From: Cryptomeria japonica
Taxonomy: Eukaryota > Streptophyta > Pinopsida > Cupressales > Cupressaceae
Length of the DNA stretch: 64,000 nucleotides
NCBI RefSeq assembly: GCF_030272615.1
Contig: NC_081409.1
Coordinates: forward strand, 242,975,924-243,039,923
Direction: 5' to 3'
In this document: in pieces, positions 54,253-64,000 of the stretch
Numbering within the stretch: the first letter of the stretch is position 1
How the letters are laid out: each line of letters begins with the position of its first letter
The notes under the pieces: model-generated
Told to the model about the DNA's origin: nothing
Database searches by the model: none
Seen by the model: only the letters and a program-made list of their open reading frames with translations
Translations under genes and position numbers: made by a program

Positions 54253-56565
54253 CTAATAGTAATTAAAGATAGGTGTCAATTTTAATCATAGGTAGTTTTT
54301 ATTGATAGATATCTATCAATCCATTATGTGAGTATAATACGCCTCTTGGCGTAATAATGAGGTTTTTTTAGGGAAAGAAAATCAATGTTCAACTATTAGA
54401 GTTGTAGGGAAAGTTTTCACAAAGAGAAGAAAAAAAGGGATCTTTAAGTTTATAGACAAGCATGGACTCTAACCTTTTTGAATATGTGAATGGTAAAGTG
54501 ACAACCACAATTAAATACAAGATACACGAAAATATGAATTATGTATATTGTTCATGATGATACCTAAGAAGCTTCAACGTAATAGAGAAATAACACATCA
54601 ACAATTACTTATGAATAATCATGTAGAAACTTCTAAAGTGGGTTGACTTCCTCTTCTATTCTACATCTACTACTAAACTAAGTAAACATGTGCTACTACT
54701 GCAAATGATGCAGAACTAAAAACTTTTCTAGCAACTAGCTTATCCTAACTAATTGCTAGAAGGAATTATGATAGAAGGAGGATAATAGTGGGTGAATGAA
54801 CACCAAAGAAGGATGACTAACTATCTTTCTTTGCAGCACACAACCAACTCTCCTTTATGAATAAACATATGCCAATGGTAGGGCTACCCCAAGTTACATT
54901 ATGCAAACCTACTTGCATGTAGAATGACACTAACTAACATATATGGCAAGTGAGCATTTGGATCTAAACAAATAAGATCAACTTTAGTTTGGGGTGCATA
55001 AGTATACAAGCATGTATATGTTAATGGTATCAAGTTAGGAGGAGCTCTTTGAGATGAGTTGTAGAGAACAAAAGTGCTAAAACATGCACACAATCATTAT
55101 AAGCTGGTAGATAGCAACCAATTAACTCTTTAGTATAAAAAAATTAAAAATTTTAATTTTAAAATTTTTAAAATGATTGTATATTAGAAAGCCAAAAGAT
55201 ATTTACATGAGGGGGTGGCCAATAATTATATAATCATGGAAAGCCTTTGTGCAAAATACAACAAAAGGGACCTAATAGAAATTACAAAGAATGGAGAATA
55301 AGAAGAGAGAAGGGAATAGTGTCAAAATAATTATAATATATGTTAATTAATCTTCAAATGATACTAGATCAATAGATGAGATAAAGCACACATGGATGTT
55401 TAGAAAGTCCCATTGAAAACAACTACAGTTGTGGCGGTTTATTATGCCTATGTGCACCATCTATTATCTTTGAATATAGAGGTTCTATGAAATTTGGTAA
55501 GGAATAAATATTAGTTGGTCATAATGAATATTAGGTGGAACTTTCAATCAATGACCAATAATAGTGGGGAAGTGCATGTTGAACATGAGGTGGGAGATGC
55601 CACATTAGGTTGATATCAATTGACCTAGATGAATCAAACACACTTTGAGAAAGGATGAATAATGCTAGCATCACCAATAGGGAGACAAATTATGTGTGAA
55701 GATCCTTAAAAGAGTCTAGCTTCATTTGATAAGAGAAGCACATTAAGCTTCAAATTAATAGTTGATGCAAATAGAGAGGTGCCAACATATTGAAATCAAT
55801 GATTTTATTGAGATAGATTGAGGTAAACTAAAGTGAGGTCCACCATAGGGTTGTACCTAGTTGCACATGGAGAAGATTATGTGAAGGAAACTACACCATC
55901 ATATGCTATCAAAGATCGATGCTTGATGCACCTCATCGGATGATATTGTGGCTATAGTCAAGAGAAACCTCCAAAAAGGGGAAAGGATAGACAAAGAGGG
56001 TGGTCCACTGTGACATCTATGTCTAATAGTAAACTACTGATATCATTGAATATAATCATGAACTGCTCACAAGGACTTAAGCTTTTCGAGTTAGAGCCAA
56101 AAGGATAAAGAACATTGCAAAGCTAATTTAGATGAAGGATAAAGCTCCATGCAGTAAAGAGGATCATATACTAACGAGTCTCTAGAACTAATGGATGCAA
56201 AATTAAAGGCTTCTTGAAGAGGATAAAGATAACCAAAATCACAAATAAGGGGGTTGTGAGCAGTATCAAGCTACTAAAAGCTAGGAGAAAATCTTTCATA
56301 GACATCATGAAAATCATGCCTAAAGAATTTGTTAGGATTGGTGGTACTAACCTTCCATTCATGTGTCATTCATATGTATCCACATTCCTTGGAAAGTGTT
56401 TTCAGGGATATTAGAGGAAACATTTAATATTTATTTCTTATGACAAATTGTAATTGCATTTCAAAGAGATGAACATGTGTCTGTGGGAGTTACACAACAC
56501 AATAGATAAACATCTTACTTATGGTTCCACTTTTGGAAGATGAAAGGTCATTCTTTGGGCACCCA
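54253..56565. other. Intergenic, no gene recognised
   Basis: Low-complexity AT-rich DNA with scattered short frames. The frame pair near 56171-56414 has no motif I can name. It might be the decayed interior of an element whose LTR starts at 56577. Confidence 0.4.
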
Positions 56566-56576
56566 AATTTGGGAGG

Positions 56577-57210
56577 TGTTTGTTTGACCCTTAATGTGCC
56601 ATCAAATAGTTAAAGAGCATTAGGGAGTTGAGATCTTATTGTGAGTTAGGCACTCGTGTCAGAAGCCATGTGAATGAAATTAATATTTTCTTGTGTCTAT
56701 TAACTGCTCATTATCCTAGGTGCGGGTTTTTTGTGAGTGGTTTTTCTTTTTTGCCTCTTATTTGAGTTGCCATAGTGGTTTTCTTTCCCACAAGTTTTTT
56801 TAAATCGGAGCTATGGCATAGTAGTTGTATGTTATCCATTTGTAGGTTTCAAAGTGTTGACTGGTTGATTAGAGAAGTGAATTGAAGTGTATTATTATGC
56901 AAATCTCATTTTTTAAGATTAATAATATACTTTCCCTCTTTCTCACGTGGTGTTTTTTTTTTCAAAAGGGTTTCTCCACATAAATTTGTCATCTCATTTT
57001 CTTTGCTATTTTTTATACTATTGTTGAATGCGCAATCACATTTTTAAATCTGATTCGACAATCTTATTTTCAGATTTGCAATCACTTGCATAAGTTAATA
57101 TTGTATCTTTCTTCATCACATTTATAAATTTGTTTTGGTAATTTTATTTTGAGATTTGTAATCACTTGCATAAGTTAATATTATAGTTTTTCTTTACCTT
57201 GTTTTCAACG
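56577..57210 (+). repeat. Probable LTR upstream of the Copia gag fragment
   Basis: Starts TGTTTGTTTGACCC directly after a purine run GGGAGG and ends GTTTTCAACG. Three bases later comes TGATATCAGAGC (57213-57224), one mismatch from the initiator Met-tRNA primer-binding site. Boundaries are set by these signals only; no partner LTR was found. Confidence 0.45.
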
Positions 57211-57334
57211 TTTGATATCAGAGCTTATGGTTCTATCTAGAGGGGATACATTTGTTTAAGTGTTGAAGGTTTTTTAATATAGTAGGAGCTTTTGTTTTGT
57301 GAGTTTTGCATATTTATGAAAAGGATTATAAACC

Positions 57335-58560
57335 ATGGACACCACCTCTCACCAATATATTGATAAATACAATGGTATTAGCTACAAACTATGGAAATTG
57401 AATATGGAGAATCTCTTAAAAAGGAGACATCAATGGTTGCCAATTTCACAAGAAACAAATTCATCTACAATGCTATACGAAGATTGGAAGAAATTGGACA
57501 AGAAGGTGTGGGAACCATTTGATTGTGTCTTATAATTTTTTTCTCTTGTATGTCTCCATAGAAGACTTTGCATACAAGTTGTGGAAGAAGATAGGTGATA
57601 TTTATCAAATTAAAAGTTTTTTGAATAAATTATATCTCAAAAAATGGTTGTATTCATTAAAGTCAAAAGATGGTGATTCAATTACAAATCATTTAAATAC
57701 ATTTAACTTTATTATAATCTAGCTTGCATTAGCATATGTTCATTTAGAAGATGAAGATAAGTGTCTGTTGTTTCTTTATACTTTTCTGGAATCTTGGGAA
57801 AGTCGAATTGTTGCCATAACTAGTGGTGATGCAGAGCCAAAGATGGACAACATCATTGCAATACTTCTTTCAAAAGAGATGAGGAGAAATTATGTGAATG
57901 TTGTCTTCCAATATGACTTGAATGTATGGGGTAGGTCCAAAGAGAAAGGGCCTAAAGGGGATTAAGAGAGGGATAAATGTCAAGGATACTCAAAATCCCC
58001 AGAAAGAGCTAAGTAAAGTGCTTTTTTTTTAATTTCAACTAACACAATTAATAATGAGGCTTGACTTATTGACTCAGGTTTCTCCTACCACTTTAATCCT
58101 TGCAAGGAGTGGTTTTCCACATACAAAGAATACGATGGAGGAGATGTTTTCCTTGGTGAATATAAGGTGAATATCGTTGGTAAGGGAAAGGGAAAGTTGC
58201 ATTTTAGTGATTGAAATATTAAAACTCTCAATAATGTTTTACATATTCTAGGACTTGCAATAAATTTACTTTCAATATCCAAATTGAGAAGATTAATCAG
58301 TGCAGAAATGAGGACCGTAATAGGTTTATAATATTAATGGCCAAATTTAGAAAGGGAACGACAATGGTATACTGTCAAAATAGATGGAGCAAGATGACTC
58401 TCGAGCTTAAAAGAAAAGAACCCCACTCCCTTTACAACTACATTACCTTGGAATTAAGAGAAGATAGGTACATCAAGGCTTCAACATACACCAAGATTCA
58501 TGGCTTCCACTCATGTTTCGTCCTACACACCTCTAGTATTCATTCCCACACTAGTTAGGG
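57335..58560 (+). pseudogene. Copia gag-protease fragment, broken
   Basis: Gag begins MDTTSHQYIDKYNGISYKLW and continues in other frames through FAYKLWKKIGDIYQIKS, SITNHLNTFN, LLFLYTFLESWE and AILLSKEMRRN. A protease-like stretch follows near 58060-58200: LIDSGFSYHFNPCKEWF and YDGGDVFLGEYKVNIVG, with Asp-Ser-Gly retained. After that LHILGLAINLLSISKL marks the end of the protease region. Frameshifts and stops occur near 57530, 57720, 57965 and 58200. Integrase and reverse transcriptase are absent. It is a different Copia lineage from the element at 28670. Confidence 0.8.
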
Positions 58561-61500
58561 AGGAAGGTGGCATACTTGATTAAGGAAAGAGAGTTGTGGG
58601 AGCGAAACACAAAAGACAAGGGTTTTTACATGACATGGGGTGTAGGCGTTAATGAGTCTATAGAATATAGACTTGATGTGTTGAGGTATAATCTTAGGCC
58701 TTGGTTTGCTTGAGGACTAAAAAAGGTGTAGTTAGGGAGGCTGACGAGTCTTGCAATTAGCACTATTTTATTTGTTTTATACCCACTTTTATAAGAGTAC
58801 TATATGTTTAAGGCTATATCCTGAACCATGCTATGTGTATTTTTGGTTCATATGGTGTCAATATGTTGTAAATGATGTTAATACAGACAATTTTTTGCTC
58901 TAATAAACTAACCTGCAGCCTAAGGATTAGTAGTTAGTCCATAGCCAAATCAAAAAGTGCCCCTATTACTCGTATGGAAAAATTCTGAAGGATATCGACG
59001 AGAATGTGACTGTTGTGAAGATTTGCTAACTTTGTCTCACAGAAAAAATGTACAAGGGAATTGTAAGAACTCATAGGATGATGGAGTTACGATACATTGA
59101 TTTGCATGCACGAATTCTCACGCATTCTTATTTTGTCATTAACCATTTTGAACAAGAGTCAAAATTGGATTAGGAATCCTATTAACCTAGTTAATGTTTT
59201 CAATTTCTTATTTGAATAAGTCAACCTCAACATTAGGGAGGATTGACACATGTTTTTTGTAGATTTTGAGAAGTAATTAGTCCACTCTCATAGACTATGT
59301 ATAGCAATTTAGCTATGCCAAAGTTGGAAGATCTTCTTCTTATATATGTGATATATATTATATTTTTCTTATATTTAAGAGTAATTAGAGAATTACTACT
59401 GTTGTTTTTATGCACTGATCAAAGATTAATGAAGTGAATTATTGATAGTGTATTTAGTTAAGAGTTATCTTGTGATTTGAGGTTACACCCACCTCGAGCA
59501 AGGGTCACTTGAGATAGTGTAATCCTCTCACAGTTAGTTTCATTTGTCTTACATTAAATAGACTATATTTATTATTTATGTAGATTTCTTTCTATGCTTA
59601 ATTAGTTCAGTCAATTTGTTAATAAACTTGATAATTAGAGATGATATTTGGATTGTAAGTCAGGGTTGCAACCTAGTTATAACACTATTTACTTGGAACC
59701 ACTACTAAGCTAACTTGAAAATCACCCACAACAATTGTTGTACATGCATATTTCTCGTTGCACTGTTGTTTATGCTCTAGTTAATTGTTATTTCCCTTTA
59801 TGCAACCAATAGGTATCTTAGAGAGTCCTTGGTTGCACATATAGTTCCAACATCATCCAAGTATATACACCCTTGGTCGATACCTAAATGAACCTCTCTA
59901 AGCATCGATTACTCCATGTGGGATTAGTTGCCTAATCAAGAGTGTGCATTGAGTTGTATGCACCAATCTATTGTTCTTATTAGAGACTAGTCAGGTGTTT
60001 GCACCTCCACAACAATTATGATGATGAAAGAGAAAGGTTACCCTTGGTATGGCAAAGGCTAAATCTAAAATGGAATGCTTGAATTGAAATGATATTATCT
60101 TACGAATTGATAATAGCAGTGATGCAATGCTCTTTTATTAATTCCTCCAAGCATTGATAGAATAAAATGACATCACATGACAAGATCAATCAGAAAAGAA
60201 TACTTGAATATAGATTGTAGATTACTTCTCCATAACACCTAATGTCTGATGATACTTGCTCAATAATGTATTCTCAAAGTAAAGTACTAGTTTGCTTAGA
60301 AGTCCAAATGAATTAGAAATGATGCCTTTATATAGGGTTCATAAGGTATTTCCTAATTTAGGTTGACTTCCAACAGTCACATCAAAATATTGAGATTAGG
60401 TCACAAATGGTAGGAATGAAACTCACAAACATTTGATTTTGGGTCATTTTTATAGGGACTATGGTGTCAGGTTCCCTAGTCCACCTAGAAAAGGAGAAGA
60501 GAAGGATGATTCTAGAGTAGAAAATCCTAAGACATAATATTTGGTCACCAAATAAGCATATTATGATTTGATAGTGATAGGGTCAAAAATAGGCTTGAAA
60601 TGAGCTATAAGAGATAGCACACTAAAGAAAGGGCCCAAAAATGAGTGTAAAATTGTAAAAGTGGTTACAATTTATGATACTAAAAATATATTTGATAACA
60701 TGAATGGTTACACAAGCCCATTTTCATGGAAGAGAGAGACACTTGGTGCCTTGAGAGGGGGACTCTAATGGTGGATCTCTTAGCAAAATGAATTTTGCAC
60801 AAACAAAAATGATGTAATGATGTTATAGAAAACACTCTCCTTCTATCGGTAATCATGTACCTTTTTATATTGTTGGCATCATTACACCAACCTGCATTCC
60901 CTTCACTATGGCTACATTATCTTGTAGTGTTTGTGCGTATCAATGAACCGCTTCATCATCATATCTTGTTAATTATTTGAAATAATATAACCATATTTCA
61001 CTCACACATTGTGGCATGCATTTTGTGTCATTTAGGATGACCACATCGTCTATTGGCTCTCTTTTGACAAGGTTGCCACCTTTTTCCCATATTATCTACT
61101 CTTTATTTTTCTATACTCTGTATTTTCTTTGTTGTTTATTTGCACTTCTTTTTTTTGCACTCTTATAAATGTAAGTCCAAATCCAACTATATTTCTCTTT
61201 TGGGTTATTTGTAGCATTTATGCAATTTTACTACATAGGGATTAGATAGTTGTAGGTTTGTTTGATGGTTAGTGGAAACAAAAGCATCAAATTATGATGT
61301 GAATTGTCACAAAGATGTACTTAGAAAGTATTGGTATAATCATGGAGTGTAGCAACAAAATTTTAAAAAGGTGGTTGATTTCCAAGAATTTGGCTAGCAT
61401 TTTAAAAATTTGGCCATGGTCTTTTTAGCTAAAACTATCCCTCCCCCCAACTTAAAGATGGACACACAACCGCACATGTTGAATAGATATTTGAGGTTGG

Positions 61501-62290
61501 AGATACAGGTTTATTTGACTAAACACTTTTAACATAATTACCATTTTGATAAATATAATACAAAGCAACAACTATTAAATAAATGCATGGAAAATATTGA
61601 ATCTAGATTATATTGTACGTGGTGTTTGAGAATCGAAGTCATATCTCAAATCATAGAAGTTTTTATGGCTAAAATGTCATAAAATGGTTATCAGTGGCTT
61701 AGATCGAGTGATGTGATGTAGTAGTTGGTGATTGTGTATGAGATGACATGGAAATTGTGATGATGCATGATAAGTTGAACTATTGAACATGTCTTGTTGT
61801 TTATTGTTGCATGCATGGGTCTCATGAGTATATTGGCAATTATTATGTGGTAAGCGACAATGGATGTGGAAGCAACTATTTATTTCAGTGAGTGGACAAT
61901 CCCCTAAATACTATGCTAAGAGAAATTTATTCTGAAAAGAGAAAAATAATTATACCTAGAAGGCATTAAGGCTTGATTTATCATGTTCAGACCCAAATGC
62001 TCTATGATATTTTGTGTTTGGTAGGGTTGTGAACTATTTCATGAAATCTTCTTTATTTGTTAGCAATTTATACAATTGGAGGTGATGGTCGTTGACCAAT
62101 AGGGAGAACACGATATGTAAATGGTAGTTGACTTATCAATGCCATCAGTATGGGCTTCATCAATTTCACACAGCCCTAACCACATGTTCTTTCATTCCCC
62201 CTTATGATATTTATATCGGTAGTCATATAATAGAGCCTAGTCACCTTGTTGAAACTATTTGTTGTTTGGGTTTGATGAATCAATTATGCC
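58561..62290. other. Intergenic, no gene recognised
   Basis: Mixed AT-rich DNA with a purine-rich phrase at 58558-58572. The right part may be the decayed 3' region of the gypsy element that follows, but no LTR was found. Confidence 0.4.
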
Positions 62291-64000
62291 ACTTTATTCT
62301 TTGATTTTTTACCAGTTCGGTATTTCCTCTCTAAGTTCATCTAGGGCATTTAATTGTAAAATTTTATCCTTTTAGGCTTATAATAAATCCATCCCCAATT
62401 GTAATTCTACCCTTAGTGTCTTGTGCTAAAATCCAGTGGTCGATAAAACCTTCTTTCCATACACAATTACATATGGTATGTACCTAATTATTGTCTTCTA
62501 TGTAGTTATTTATGTCCACACAACTCTTGAAAGCCTGGATACCCAATCCTTCCTATGGAGATCTACTAATTTAGTCAACATGGTCTTAATTTATTTGTTT
62601 GTAACCTCTACTTGGCTTTTTATTTGAGGATGATCTAGGGAGTGGCTTATTTGTGACTTAAGTTATACTCATTCACTAATGGTTGCATCAATCTCGAAGT
62701 AAATTAAGGGCCTTGATCAGTGAAAATATGATGTGGCATCCCATACCTAGTAAATACTTCTTCATAAAAGAGTTCCACAACTTCATTTTCTCAAGCATGT
62801 TTCATGGGAGAAACTTCTACCCATTTAGTAAGATAATCAATACAAACTAGTACATAATCATTGTTAGGAGGATCAATCAGTCCCATGAAGTCAAGCCACC
62901 ACTAATCAAATGGTGAATACTAACTATAGTTGGACGGGTATTTCATCACCACAAGTGGTTTCCCCAGTTGTTGACACCTATCACAATGCCTGATGTATTT
63001 GATTGAATCCTTATGCAAGGTAGGCCAACAATAGCATGTGTTTAGTATATTCGATGTAGTTATTTTTGTACCAAAATGTCCTCTACAATGCTCATCATGA
63101 AAAGCATGCAAAATATCATATATCTCATCTTATCTCACATAACTTCTCATGATATTATTAGGCCCAACATAAAACAAGTACCCAAATATCCAAGAAAAAG
63201 GAAAGTTGTCATCAATAAGTTGGCATTCTTCCCTTGGTGAGAAATGTGGAAGTGTCTTTCCTAATACCAAATAATTAGCAATATCAAATACCATGTCAAG
63301 AACTCTTAAAGAAAATAAATGTTCATATGGAAAAGAATAATCAATAATATGGTCAGATATAGTAGTAGTTAGCCTAGACAAGAAATTTAGTACAACATTA
63401 GCTTTACGAGGTTTGTCCACTATTGTTATATCAAATTCTTGCAAGAGCAGTAACCATCTAACTAATCTTCCACTAACAATAGGCTTATTCATGATATATC
63501 CAATAGCCACATTATTTGTATGTACAAAAAATTGATAGCCTATGATTTAATGTCTAAACTTGTTAATGTCATAAATTATTGCAAGCATTTATTTTTTAGT
63601 CATTGTATGATTTAGCTTACATGCTTGAAGATTCTCGTTGACACGGTAAATGACATATTTTGTCACTCCTTCCTTTTGTCTTGAAAATTATCCAATAGAA
63701 TGATTAGAAGTATCAGCATCAATATGGAATGGAAGATACTAGTTCGGTCCTTGTAGAATAGGTGCTTTTGTCAATAAATCCTTAAATGTTTGAAAAACCT
63801 CCTAACATGCTATAGTCTATGCAAATTTTGAGTATTTGGTCAACAAAATAGATAGTGGTGCTACAATTTTATTGAATTCTTTAATTAAACATCTATAATA
63901 TCCTACATGGACCAAGAAAATTTTGACTTATTTTTTCTTGATAGCCATTGGTGGATTCGTAATCACTTCACCTTTGATGGGATCTATATGAATACCCTGA
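62290..64000 (-). pseudogene. Ty3/gypsy pol remnant (end of RT, RNase H, integrase), runs off the right edge
   Basis: Read leftward from 64000: the end of reverse transcriptase (about 63960-63840: LVHVGYYRCLIKEFNKIVAP) and its connection (LLTKAPILQGP). Then RNase H (FHIDADTSNHSIG; a second part at 63510-63390 with IGYIMNKPIVSGRLVRWLLL, LQEFDITIVDKPRK and VVLNFLSRL). Next the integrase zinc finger (63111-62940: HDEHCRGHFGTKITTS, YWPTLHK-like, YIRHCDRCQQLGK) and the integrase core (about 62910-62690: DFMGLIDPPNNDYVLVCIDY, then TDQGP). RT-RNase H-integrase is the Ty3/gypsy order. Several stops and frame changes make it a pseudogene. The first half lies beyond the window. Confidence 0.85.

Overview
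The window is nuclear DNA of a seed plant, most likely a gymnosperm (probably a conifer). It is AT-rich and packed with plant Copia, Ty3/gypsy, hAT and DUF4283-type elements. It carries one recognisable cellular gene, whose small exons are separated by introns of up to about 24 kb. The lineage call is an inference from gene and repeat architecture; no marker gene fixes the species.

The host gene is on the minus strand, from 48808 down to 8958. Ten exons join in consistent phase, with GT-AG borders, into a 578-residue plant GDP-fucose protein O-fucosyltransferase (PF10250) with an N-terminal signal anchor. Intron 1 is 24,205 bp, intron 6 is 7,716 bp and intron 4 is 4,891 bp; the other six are 117-535 bp. 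Upstream of exon 1 lies a decayed tandem array with a repeat of about 178 bp (about 48.9-50.1 kb).

The large introns hold most of the mobile DNA. Intron 6 has a Ty3/gypsy remnant (gag start plus a probable LTR full of decayed short repeats). Intron 4 has two hAT-type MITEs and a solo LTR with a perfect 5-bp target duplication. Intron 1 has a DUF4283/CCHC pseudogene and a third MITE. It also has a solo LTR of about 1.9 kb that has taken in a complete but dead Copia element, an internally deleted Copia derivative and a complete hAT transposon. Further along are a second, decayed hAT copy and more solo LTRs. The hAT at 36199-40012 has an uninterrupted three-exon, 745-residue transposase, recognisable terminal inverted repeats and a perfect 8-bp target duplication.

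Downstream of the gene (1-8957) are two head-to-tail DUF4283/CCHC pseudogenes, a seven-unit tandem array whose minus strand carries tRNA-like A and B boxes, and a tandemly duplicated coding-like segment I do not recognise. Upstream of the gene (51-64 kb) are a long (AATTT)n tract, a complete tRNA-type SINE with a 16-bp target duplication, a broken Copia gag-protease fragment and the RNase H-integrase part of a Ty3/gypsy element running off the right edge. I saw no rRNA or functional tRNA gene, CRISPR array or prokaryotic feature.
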